This document shows positions 33,811 through 41,451 of a stretch of 42,592 nt of DNA, piece by piece; positions within the stretch are counted from its first letter, which is position 1, and each line of letters opens with the position of its first letter. Source of the DNA: Leptospiraceae bacterium (GTDB lineage Bacteria; Spirochaetota; Leptospiria; Leptospirales; Leptospiraceae); contig JAGOHK010000033.1 in assembly GCA_017996175.1 (NCBI GenBank), positions 1 to 42,592 on the forward strand, written 5' to 3'. A program made the translations under genes and the position numbers. The notes under the pieces were generated by a model, which worked only from the letters and a program-made list of their open reading frames with translations, did not search any database and was not told the origin of the DNA.

Positions 33811-33856
33811 TGAACACAGCATTAAGCCTTGTGCCCTTTGTGGTAATCTTTAAATG
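33811..33856 (+). repeat. Dispersed intergenic repeat fragment
   Basis: GTGCCCTTTGTGGTAATC from 33831 matches the GTGCCCTTTGTG in the palindromic repeat at 24741-24752, and TAATCTTTAAATG repeats 33128-33140. The remainder of the 568-base gap between bfr and the ankyrin gene has no gene; it contains several short CCTATG/ATAGG dyads (for example around 34075) before the 38-nt upstream element. Confidence 0.5.
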
Positions 33857-34174
33857 ACTTTCTTATCTGAATGACATTGAGTGAGCCAGCGGAGGAATTG
33901 TTGAATGATTTTCAAGGACGATGCGTACCGCTTTAGTTGACGATACCTTTTCTGTAGGTACAAGATTAAGTTTTCGACTAGGTTGAAAGATAGGTTAGGA
34001 ATTATTTCTCACAAAATTCAACTTACATATAACCTTAGATATGAACCTAGCATTGATCCTATGATAGGTGTATCCTAATTACTTATTCATCCAAAGTTCA
34101 TTCCGACGCAATCATTAAGGATTTCTTCCATCATTTTGAAAACCTATCTAGCAATAGAACAATAGTTTTAAGCG

Positions 34175-34212
34175 ATAGGTAGTTTCCCTAATGAGGGATA
34201 ATACCTATTTAC
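34175..34212 (+). promoter_or_regulatory. 38-nt upstream hairpin element, copy 1
   Basis: The 38 bases are identical to 36052-36089. ATAGGTA pairs with TACCTAT, and TCCCT pairs with AGGGA around an AATG loop, so it folds into one hairpin. The start codon lies 30 bases downstream, against 29 for the other copy. GATAAT near its end could be a -10 box. In this copy CCTATC at 34143-34148 offers the ATAGG arm an alternative partner. Confidence 0.65.
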
Positions 34213-34242
34213 TTTCCGATATTTTTTTGAGATATTGGAAAA

Positions 34243-34926
34243 ATGAAAACAATTAATTTAATTCTAATCCTTCTAATATTTTACTTTTATATTTCAGAAC
34301 CTGGGATTGTGCCAAATTCCGATTATCCCAATAAAACTTTAAGAGCTAATTCTACTCTAGAGGAACCGTCTGAAAAAGAAACGGAACAAAAAACAGAGAA
34401 GAAAGAAATCTATGAAGTGGAACATTTAATCAACGCAGCCAAAGAAGGAAATATAAAAGCCATAAAAAAGTTTTTAAAATCTACTCGTATGGATATTAAT
34501 GCGAGGGATGAGAGTGGTGACGCTGCCATTCATTATGCCACAGGACATTTTGCAGGACCTGATGCCGATCATATAAAATTGGTTAGTCATATCAATATAG
34601 TTAAACTCTTACTTAAAAATAACGCCGATGTAAATTTGAAAGACCATAATGGAGATTCCCCACTTATTTTGGCATCGTATTTTTGTGATATGGATATGAT
34701 TCAACTTTTGTTAGATCACTCGGCAACTGTGGATTTGGAAAACAACGAAGGAAATAATGCTTTACACGGATCAGTTCGCTGTCCACTTCCAGTTGCAAAA
34801 CTTCTAGTAGAAAATGGAGTTCCTTTGAGTCAAAAGAATATAGAAGGCAAAACACCATTAGCCTTAGCAAAGGAAGTAAAGAATATAAATATGGTATCTT
34901 ATCTTATTTCACAGGGTGCGCGATAA
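34243..34926 (+). CDS. Exported ankyrin-repeat protein
   Basis: A protein of 227 residues. A hydrophobic N-terminus (INLILILLIFYFYISEPG) is followed by a charged Glu/Lys linker, then about five ankyrin repeats: AAKEGNIKAIKKFLKSTRMD, then NARDESGDAAIHYATG, NLKDHNGDSPLILASYFCDM, NNEGNNALHGSVRCPLPVAK and NIEGKTPLALAKEV. It probably works in the periplasm as a binding surface. The next gene begins at the base after its stop, so the two are coupled. The 38-nt element precedes it. A broken ankyrin gene on the opposite strand lies 0.8 kb away (35683-36045) and may be a relic of an expanded locus. Confidence 0.85.
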   Translation: MKTINLILILLIFYFYISEPGIVPNSDYPNKTLRANSTLEEPSEKETEQKTEKKEIYEVEHLINAAKEGNIKAIKKFLKSTRMDINARDESGDAAIHYATGHFAGPDADHIKLVSHINIVKLLLKNNADVNLKDHNGDSPLILASYFCDMDMIQLLLDHSATVDLENNEGNNALHGSVRCPLPVAKLLVENGVPLSQKNIEGKTPLALAKEVKNINMVSYLISQGAR

Positions 34927-35673
34927 ATGAATTTTTGTAGTTTAAAGAGGATAATCGGCATACTATTTATTCTGATCGTTCAAACTTTTTTATTAAATTG
35001 TGCAAGCACGCAAAATTATTTTATCAATCGAGCTAGTGATTTAAAGGATATATTTATTCTTGGGGTAGAAAAAGATGTGTATGGATTTAATATTATTACA
35101 CTTATACCGATTGTTGGAGTAAGTCATAATTCGGGCGGGCAGGGAGTTGGGCTACGAAATAGCCATCTAGGATTTTATAAAACAGGGGATAAGGATAATT
35201 TACTTACACTGGAAAATATAACCCACCAAAGAAAATGGTCTTGGTATTTGGGTGATTCTATTTTTTATTCTACAGGTTTTCACGAACCGATTCATCCGAG
35301 TAATCTTAGAACGGAAAATAAAAAATTTATCGGAGTGAATTTAGGAAAGGGTTGTACGAGAGGCGAAAGAAGATTGTATTATAAAAATGAAAGTCAACTT
35401 TGTCATTGGTACACTGGCGGGAAAATGTTACCAATTGAATTTAGCTTGGGACTTTATATTGGAGTGAGAGTTGGATTTAATTTTGGAGAAGTGGTAGATT
35501 TTTTGGGGGGAGTTTTAGGTTTTGATCCTCTCAATGATGATATTTCACAGGTAAATATTGATTTGCCTGCGAAGAGCACGATCAATCCAAATTGGGAGTC
35601 ACAGTTTGATTCTGTTGATGAGATATTCAATGTACCATCAAAAAAGGATGATAAAAAAAAGCTGAGCAAATAA
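34927..35673 (+). CDS. Lipoprotein of unknown function
   Basis: A protein of 248 residues with a signal segment and lipobox (FLLNCAST, Cys25). The following NYFINRASDLKDIFILGVEK and YGFNIITLIPIVGVSHNSGG fit a pattern I associate with a Leptospira lipoprotein group in which a RAxDxxDIF motif precedes a beta-rich domain, but no function is known to me. VGFNFGEVVDFLGGVLGFDP is a second conserved-looking segment, and the tail is Lys-rich. The ATG directly follows the TAA of the ankyrin gene, which implies one transcript and perhaps a joint role at the envelope. Confidence 0.72.
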   Translation: MNFCSLKRIIGILFILIVQTFLLNCASTQNYFINRASDLKDIFILGVEKDVYGFNIITLIPIVGVSHNSGGQGVGLRNSHLGFYKTGDKDNLLTLENITHQRKWSWYLGDSIFYSTGFHEPIHPSNLRTENKKFIGVNLGKGCTRGERRLYYKNESQLCHWYTGGKMLPIEFSLGLYIGVRVGFNFGEVVDFLGGVLGFDPLNDDISQVNIDLPAKSTINPNWESQFDSVDEIFNVPSKKDDKKKLSK

Positions 35674-35682
35674 AGTTTACTA

Positions 35683-36045
35683 CTATTGTTTGTTTTCTAA
35701 CAAAAAAATGATATCTAGTTTATCCTGGGCTTTACCAAAAGATGGATAAGACTCTTTTGCTAAGTCCAATGCAGTTTTTCCATCTAGCGTACGAATGTTT
35801 TTATCCGCAGCTTGGTTAAGCAGATACTTTACTAATTCTAAATTAACTTGTAGAAACGCGTTATGGAGTGGTGTCCAGCCTTGTTTGTTCTGAGCATTTA
35901 CATCAGCTTTATTTTCTACTAGAAGCTTAACAATTTCTACGTCGCTATTCCATTTCGAACACGCATAATGCAGTGGAGTCCAACCGAATTCATTCTATGC
36001 GTTGACTTTTGAGAGTCTTAAAACTTGCAGGTGAGAATTTGCCAT
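35683..36045 (-). pseudogene. Ankyrin-repeat pseudogene remnant
   Basis: Read on the minus strand, the frame encodes about three ankyrin units: NEFGWTPLHYACSKWN, VEIVKLLVENKADVNAQNKQ, GWTPLHNAFLQVNLELVKYL and DGKTALDLAKES, ending with TAG at 35683. Upstream, an in-frame TAG (35997-35995) stands where AQ is expected in VNA-x-NEFG. Before that, MANSHLQVLRLSKVNA from ATG 36045 looks like a shortened repeat. The gene is therefore broken by a stop codon and probably a deletion. Its 5' end lies six bases from the 38-nt element of the divergent protease gene, so that element or a rearrangement may have cut it off. This fills the 445-base gap between 35674 and 36118. Confidence 0.75.
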
Positions 36046-36051
36046 TAAGCT

Positions 36052-36089
36052 ATAGGTAGTTTCCCTAATGAGGGATAATACCTATTTAC
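36052..36089 (+). promoter_or_regulatory. 38-nt upstream hairpin element, copy 2
   Basis: Identical over 38 bases to 34175-34212, including both arms of the hairpin, and 29 bases before the protease start codon. TTAAGC also precedes both copies, one base upstream. Sequence outside the element differs, apart from TTTTTTGAGA about 20 bases downstream in both. Likely a shared promoter or 5'-leader structure. Confidence 0.65.
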
Positions 36090-36118
36090 ATTCTTTTATT
36101 TTTTGAGAGAATAAGAGT

Positions 36119-37048
36119 ATGAATTTACTAAAAATGTACAGTGCTATTTTTCCTCCTTTGCAAATAATTTCTGTTATCCTTTTTCTATTCTTAATACAAA
36201 ATTGTAAAACCGAAGAGGATTCTTTTTCTGAGACCAATCGTAAGGCGCTGATTAACTTAATCAGTTCTCGTAATTCTAATTCTTCGACAAATGCTTTCCA
36301 GACTACTTTTATAAATAATTGTAAAACGATTTCTCCTACCGTACAAGACGGCTTCCTTAATAATGTAGAAGATTCTTATACGATAGACGATATGATTTTT
36401 GCGAACGATTTAACGCAAGAAACAATCGAGGCTAGATCTGCATTTAAAACCGGTTGCTCGAATCTTTGGGATGGCGGAGTTGTTCCATTTGAAATTGACC
36501 CATCATTTCTAAACACAGCTACACTCTATTCTGCATTCACTGAATGGGAAAATAGAACTGTTCTCCGCTTCATCCGAAAAACAAGTTTACATAAAGATTA
36601 TATTTATATCACTCCTTCTACTGGATGTAGTTCATATATCGGGAGAGTCGGTGGTGCTCAAAGTTTGAATCTAGCAACTTCTTGTTCTTATAAAAATATG
36701 TTACATGAAATCGGTCATGCAATTGGATTTTATCATGAGCACCAAAGATTTGATAGGGATGATTTTATTATTATCAATACAGGAAATATTCAAGCGGATA
36801 AGCTGGGTAGCTTTAGTAAACTTTTTCCGAGTTATTCGTTTAGTTCTACTTACGATATATACTCCATTATGCACTATACTCCTTATGCCTTCTCTGCCAA
36901 TTCCTTGCCAACAATTACTTTAAAGGATTTTAGTAATAATTTTGGGAATACCGGAATTCTTTCTAACTTGGATATAGAAAATGCAAATACATTGTATAGA
37001 AATAGCTTTAAATTAATTAACAATATACCTGTTGGATACTATCGGTAA
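36119..37048 (+). CDS. Secreted astacin-type (M12A) zinc metallopeptidase
   Basis: A protein of 309 residues. The N-terminus is a lipoprotein-like signal (LFLFLIQNCKTEED). A pro-region of about 100 residues leads to the catalytic domain, which begins near LWDGGVVPFEIDP. The zinc motif is HEIGHAIGFYHEHQRFDRDD, with His196, Glu197, His200 and His206, the extended HExxHxxGFxHEH form of astacins. The Met-turn is YSIMHYTPYAF, with the astacin Tyr. All catalytic residues are present, so it should cleave extracellular or envelope proteins. The 38-nt upstream hairpin links its expression to the ankyrin/lipoprotein operon. It ends 7 bases from the convergent transglycosylase gene. Confidence 0.9.
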   Translation: MNLLKMYSAIFPPLQIISVILFLFLIQNCKTEEDSFSETNRKALINLISSRNSNSSTNAFQTTFINNCKTISPTVQDGFLNNVEDSYTIDDMIFANDLTQETIEARSAFKTGCSNLWDGGVVPFEIDPSFLNTATLYSAFTEWENRTVLRFIRKTSLHKDYIYITPSTGCSSYIGRVGGAQSLNLATSCSYKNMLHEIGHAIGFYHEHQRFDRDDFIIINTGNIQADKLGSFSKLFPSYSFSSTYDIYSIMHYTPYAFSANSLPTITLKDFSNNFGNTGILSNLDIENANTLYRNSFKLINNIPVGYYR

Positions 37049-37055
37049 CTCCTTA

Positions 37056-38456
37056 TTAGCCCTTCCGTCCGGGTCGAGTAATATTTCCGTGAGAACAAAG
37101 TTTCACTTTCCAGACATGTTCGAATACTTCTTTTGCTTGTCCGGGTGTTTGTCTAAGTGCATTCGCAACCCGTCCTGATGTAAACGTAGAACGAAAATCA
37201 TTTAGTGTCATGTTATTCAAATCTTTTTTGGGAAAATTTAATTTGAATTGGGTAAGGTAACGTTGTACACCACCTGGTCCCTGGTTGTAGGCAGCTACGG
37301 CTAACATTGCATTAACCTCTGGTCGGAGTTTGAGGCGAATTCCATTTGCCCTCCACGGGTAATCCATATAATACCGTAAAAGCATTCCTGATAGTAGAAT
37401 ATTGGTTTCGATATTAAGTGTATTGCCTAATTGATTTTTTGCTTTTGTAATCGTATCTAGGTAAATCGGGTGAACTGCCGCATAAGCCTTTGGTAAAAGT
37501 ATTCCACGACTGATTTGACCGACTAACTTTCGGACCAGGTTTACATCTTTCCCGTATTTATGTCCCTGCTTTATTAGTTGGGTAGATATCTGCTGCGCAA
37601 ACTGGTTATTAACCCTTCTTGCAGGGGTGATTCCTTTTGGAAAATGTTTTAAGTCAGGTAATTCTGCCTTAAATCCCATCTCAGTTAAAACTTCTTTGAA
37701 TACAGGATCACGATAGATATTACCGAGGTGTGTTATGGTCGATTGTAATCTTTTTTCTGTTGTTGGGCTTTTGCGGTTAAGCTGGAGTTGCCTGATGGCA
37801 ATTCCGGTTAGTTGTCCGAGACCGGTTGCGCCTGTTTTGCTATGCACTTTGAAATCAAATTGGGATTCTTGGAATAAAAGGCAAAAGAAAGTAGGGTAGG
37901 GAATTTGATAAGACTCAGCAACTGTATGAGTACCAACAAAAATTCTAATCGCACGACTTTCCGAATAACCGTAAATCGGTTCACTTGTCATTCTAGTCAT
38001 TTGTTCTAACCAGTCGCCCCTCAGTGCATAACTAATTAATTCTGGAATATCCCTTTGAGAGGGTAATTTCATTACTCCACGTGAAAAATGAGCTTTGCTG
38101 ATCGTATCGTAGCTAACGGCAAATCGATGCATCCGTTTCATATTTTCATTTGGAAATTTTAATTTTTTCCCCTTCGTGAATTTAGAATAAAACTGGTTGG
38201 ATAACGCAATTAGCTCTTCCGAAGGTTTCGTATCTTTAGCCGCTACATCGACCTCTGTTGTTTTTTCTTCGGAAGCTTTTTCTGAGTTATCCTCTATGAG
38301 ATTTGGCTTTTCCGTTTGGCTTTCGCTTGAATTTTCCTTTTCAATTGGAGAATCTTCGGAACGGATTTGACCGTTTGTGATTATGCCACATAATCCGAGT
38401 AGAATTATTCCAATCTTGACATTTCTTTGTATATCTGTTCCAAATTTCCAGCCCAT
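37056..38456 (-). CDS. Lytic transglycosylase (SLT domain)
   Basis: A protein of 466 residues from ATG 38456, which is preceded by AGGAG eight bases upstream; an in-frame TTG at 38477 would lie before that ribosome site. A signal anchor (NVKIGIILLGLCGIITNG) is followed by an acidic Ser/Glu/Lys linker, and then an SLT-type catalytic region: PTFFCLLFQESQFDFKVHSK with the catalytic Glu, TGATGLGQLTGIAI, and much later AVAAYNQGPGGVQRYL. It cleaves the glycan strands of peptidoglycan. The spacing between GLGQLT and AYNQGPG is far longer than in standard Slt domains (~150 residues), with inserted helices. The role may be in remodelling or flagellar passage; this cannot be told. Confidence 0.85.
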   Translation of the reverse strand: MGWKFGTDIQRNVKIGIILLGLCGIITNGQIRSEDSPIEKENSSESQTEKPNLIEDNSEKASEEKTTEVDVAAKDTKPSEELIALSNQFYSKFTKGKKLKFPNENMKRMHRFAVSYDTISKAHFSRGVMKLPSQRDIPELISYALRGDWLEQMTRMTSEPIYGYSESRAIRIFVGTHTVAESYQIPYPTFFCLLFQESQFDFKVHSKTGATGLGQLTGIAIRQLQLNRKSPTTEKRLQSTITHLGNIYRDPVFKEVLTEMGFKAELPDLKHFPKGITPARRVNNQFAQQISTQLIKQGHKYGKDVNLVRKLVGQISRGILLPKAYAAVHPIYLDTITKAKNQLGNTLNIETNILLSGMLLRYYMDYPWRANGIRLKLRPEVNAMLAVAAYNQGPGGVQRYLTQFKLNFPKKDLNNMTLNDFRSTFTSGRVANALRQTPGQAKEVFEHVWKVKLCSHGNITRPGRKG

Positions 38457-38546
38457 TGTAATAGCTCCTAACAGCAATCAGTGAATTCTATTCAAATCTC
38501 AAATTCTTTCTGGCAGAGGTCAATCTTAAAAGTTTTTATTTTAAAA

Positions 38547-39620
38547 TTAATCGTCCTCATCGCTTACCTCTGTTTCACTGAGATAGGCGAGGTAATTTTT
38601 ATCATTTACTTTTTGAGCACATTCTCGAATTCTATCATAGGACTCTTCATGGTACTCTTCTGTTTCGCTTCTTCCCATCATGATCGCATTCGAATAACAT
38701 TGAATTGCCGTTATGTAATCTTTCTTTTTTTCAAACTCTTTGCCTACTTTAAAAAACCCTTCTGTTCCATGGTAGTATCCATTGCTATCTTTTTTGATTA
38801 CCTTGTATATTTTCTCAATAAATGGCATAAACGGAGAATCCCATTTTTTCTTTTCGGACATAATTCGTTTTACAATGGCTGGCAAAACTTTGTAATACTT
38901 TATATCTACCTTTAAAAAACGCGACCAGAAGGTATGACACAAGTCTAGGTCTAATTCGGGGTCTTCATCGTCAAGGTTTACATTTTCTGTCAAGAGTAGG
39001 TCATACAGTGGTCTATTGAAATGAGGATTTTTGTTGATAAATTTTTTCCATTCTCCTATTTTGGCATCGTCTTCCTTTAATTTGTAGTATTGCGTCAAAT
39101 AAGAATTAGGCTCAATTTTTTTGTACAACTCGTAAGGGCTTAAGTATTCTTTTTTTGAAACTTTCTCAGATATTTCGTCAAAAAAACTTGCAAAATTTTT
39201 GTCAGATTTTTCGCCTAGACTAATAATCTTTTTTTTATTTTTGCTTAGGGCTTTATAACAATCTGTAACCCAACTAATTTTTTCTCCTCTTCGGTAAACC
39301 GGATACCACTTATTTAATTGATAAATAAAATAAGAACTAAACCAAGTCTTTAGTGAACTGGCAAACGTGTATGCAGTACCATGCTCATCATCATAAAATG
39401 CAACAGGCCATTCTTGGATCGGTTTTTTAATTTGTGGGATCAAAACAATATGGGCATGTCCTGTAGAATTGTAAGAGCAAAGCCAAAAGAAACCAAAAAT
39501 ACAATCTTCGTTGCCCTTTTGAATTTCCATATAGTGATTGAAATTTAATTCAAACCCGGGGATATTTAAATCTCCGAGCGCATATTCAATATTTTCCAGT
39601 AGTTTTTCTAAGTCTGCCAT
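38547..39620 (-). CDS. Hypothetical protein with a TPR-like C-terminus
   Basis: A soluble protein of 357 residues with no signal peptide. The N-terminal ~150 residues (LGDLNIPGFELNFNHYMEIQ; VAFYDDEHGTAYTFASSLKT) look somewhat like a SMI1/KNR4 (SUKH) fold, which includes immunity proteins, but the match is weak. Residues ~290-345 look like a TPR unit (EGFFKVGKEFEKKKDYITAI; QCYSNAIMMGRSETE). The start is supported by GGAGG about five bases upstream. A 25-bp palindrome lies 20 bases before the ATG and may be an operator. No toxin gene is adjacent, so an immunity role is only a guess. Confidence 0.6.
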   Translation of the reverse strand: MADLEKLLENIEYALGDLNIPGFELNFNHYMEIQKGNEDCIFGFFWLCSYNSTGHAHIVLIPQIKKPIQEWPVAFYDDEHGTAYTFASSLKTWFSSYFIYQLNKWYPVYRRGEKISWVTDCYKALSKNKKKIISLGEKSDKNFASFFDEISEKVSKKEYLSPYELYKKIEPNSYLTQYYKLKEDDAKIGEWKKFINKNPHFNRPLYDLLLTENVNLDDEDPELDLDLCHTFWSRFLKVDIKYYKVLPAIVKRIMSEKKKWDSPFMPFIEKIYKVIKKDSNGYYHGTEGFFKVGKEFEKKKDYITAIQCYSNAIMMGRSETEEYHEESYDRIRECAQKVNDKNYLAYLSETEVSDEDD

Positions 39621-39640
39621 AACTGCCTCCGATTTCGGAA

Positions 39641-39665
39641 ATATTTTAAACTAAGTTTAAAATAT
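39641..39665. promoter_or_regulatory. 25-bp palindrome upstream of the hypothetical gene
   Basis: ATATTTTAAAC-TAA-GTTTAAAATAT is a perfect 11-bp inverted repeat with a 3-base centre, 20 bases before the ATG on the minus strand. It could be an operator overlapping the transcription start, or a hairpin in the leader. Confidence 0.5.
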
Positions 39666-39727
39666 GCAAGCCTTATTTAGGGTTTTGTGATAAGTTATCG
39701 CTCTCGACTTAGATTGATTATTCTGAG

Positions 39728-40612
39728 TTAGTTTGAAAATCCGAATTCTTTATTGCAAGGAGTTAATCTTTCCTTGATTTTAGTATAGGGAGAAATTTTT
39801 ATTGGATCTAAGTCTTCCTTTGCAATTTCTTCTTTTTTTAAAAATTCACAAATACTTTCTTCGAGTTTACAATATTTTTGGGGGCAGATGCTTTCTTTCC
39901 ATTCCATTGGGTTTATTTGAAATTCTATTTCCCATTTTTCCTGTAGAAATTTTTCTCCAATAAAGTCTTTTCCTTGTGAGAGGGAAATTGTCATTTGCCC
40001 AAATTCTAAATTGATTTTCTTTTTCCATTTTATCTTTTTTGAGATATTAATGGGTAAATACATCCAGTTTTTAAATCCAAAAGATTTTTCTATTTCAGAC
40101 TGAAGGGGGATATTGAGTTTTTGTAAAGTATTGCTAAAAATCTTTAACGGCTTACAAGTATTATGCGGATTAGTGTCAAATTGTTCTAGAAGTGTATTGC
40201 CTCTTAGAAGCGATTTATATTGTTTATTAGAAGCATTTAACTCTCCCGATTTCCGTTCTCGAATTAAGATTGGTAAAAAGTTTTCGCAAGTTCTAGAAAA
40301 AGTCTTTGTATTTTTATTGATTTGAATTACTTTTTTATCGTCTTCCTCTTTTAATCGAAAACGGATTTTCTGGGGGCTAGGAAAAAGTAGAAAGTTTTTT
40401 CCATCGTATATATCGAACACATAATCTGTTCTTTCTTTAGATTCAAATTGATAATGGGAAAGTATTTTTTTAGCTGCCTTCTCTGTGAGGTCAAGGCTGA
40501 CTTCTACTTGGTATTTTATTTTTCCTTTATCAGATGCAAATAGCGGAAAATCTTGTATACCCGCAGTAAATAATGAAATTAAAAACAGAATGGGGAACGA
40601 ATCTAGTTTCAA
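39728..40612 (-). CDS. Exported protein, possibly CYTH-like
   Basis: A protein of 294 residues with a signal peptide (cleavage likely near PLFASDKG). The mature part begins KIKYQVEVSLDLTEKAAKKI and continues YVFDIYDGKNFLLFPSPQKI and RFRLKEEDDKKVIQINKN. Alternating charged strands with an ExEx-like start and an R-x-R strand recall CYTH/triphosphate-tunnel proteins, but the EXEXK motif is not exact (QVEVSL). Four Cys in the C-terminal third could form disulfides, and an exported CYTH domain would be unusual. Treat the fold as tentative. It stands alone with a 107-base gap on one side and 104 on the other. Confidence 0.55.
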   Translation of the reverse strand: MKLDSFPILFLISLFTAGIQDFPLFASDKGKIKYQVEVSLDLTEKAAKKILSHYQFESKERTDYVFDIYDGKNFLLFPSPQKIRFRLKEEDDKKVIQINKNTKTFSRTCENFLPILIRERKSGELNASNKQYKSLLRGNTLLEQFDTNPHNTCKPLKIFSNTLQKLNIPLQSEIEKSFGFKNWMYLPINISKKIKWKKKINLEFGQMTISLSQGKDFIGEKFLQEKWEIEFQINPMEWKESICPQKYCKLEESICEFLKKEEIAKEDLDPIKISPYTKIKERLTPCNKEFGFSN

Positions 40613-40716
40613 AAAATCTCCTTTTGCAACCCAGAATTCAAATAGGGCTTTACCTTGATTAGATTTCTAAGTAATACAAGTTTTTTTTGTGTTCTAGAAA
40701 CAAATAGAATTTAAGA

Positions 40717-41289
40717 ATGTACTTTATGAAAGCAAATTTTAAAAATTCTTTTATACATCCTGCGGCAACTGTAATCGGACTTGTAGAAATGGGGGAAGGC
40801 TGTTCCATTTGGCCCGGCACGGTGATTAGAGCGGATATGAATTCAATTGTGCTTGGGAATTCGGTAAATGTTCAGGACAACTCTACTCTTCATGTAGATT
40901 CGAGTGCAGGAATGACGATTGGAGATTATACGTTAGTCGGTCACAATACAATGCTTCATAGTTGTAAAATTGGAAAAGCATGTCTTATTGGGATTGGAAG
41001 TATTATTTTAGATAAGGCTGAAATTGGAGATGGGGCAATGATTACAGCCGGCTGCCTAATTCGAGGTGGAATGAAAATTCCCCCAAGATCGTTAGTTGTT
41101 CAAAAAGAAGGTAAACTTACTGTTTATGAAAATAAAGCCAAATTACAATTAACCGTTGCTGGTAGTATTGAATACATGGAATTAGCCGCTAGATACCAAA
41201 GGAATATATTTGGACCTTTCACAAAGGAAGAAGAACAAGATTTTTTTATAAGAGCGGGTAAGGTGATGGAAGAATTAGGATTTGTATAA
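40717..41289 (+). CDS. Gamma-carbonic anhydrase-like hexapeptide-repeat protein
   Basis: A protein of 190 residues with a left-handed beta-helix, read from its hexapeptide repeats (VIGLVEMGEGCSIWPGTVIR onward). The metal-site residues of gamma-carbonic anhydrases are visible: VIRADMNSI (Arg, Asp), NVQDNSTLHV (Gln and first His) and LVGHNTMLHSC (second and third His, five apart). A C-terminal helix (SIEYMELAARYQRNIFGPFT) is typical of the YrdA/PaaY group. It may hydrate CO2 or serve another acyl-CoA-related role, as proposed for PaaY. ATG 40717 and ATG 40726 are both possible starts. It lies before an acyl-CoA synthetase on the same strand, 162 bases apart. Confidence 0.88.
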   Translation: MYFMKANFKNSFIHPAATVIGLVEMGEGCSIWPGTVIRADMNSIVLGNSVNVQDNSTLHVDSSAGMTIGDYTLVGHNTMLHSCKIGKACLIGIGSIILDKAEIGDGAMITAGCLIRGGMKIPPRSLVVQKEGKLTVYENKAKLQLTVAGSIEYMELAARYQRNIFGPFTKEEEQDFFIRAGKVMEELGFV

Positions 41290-41451
41290 TAGACTCGCAC
41301 TCAATTTCATTCTACTAAGAATTTTTTACAAAGTTTTATTTTTAGAATAAAATTATTCAGTATACATATTTTCCCTGGTTTTAAATTGTAAAACAAACTT
41401 AGAAGAATAAAAACTATTTAGAGAAATAATAAACAAGATTGGTAAAATATT

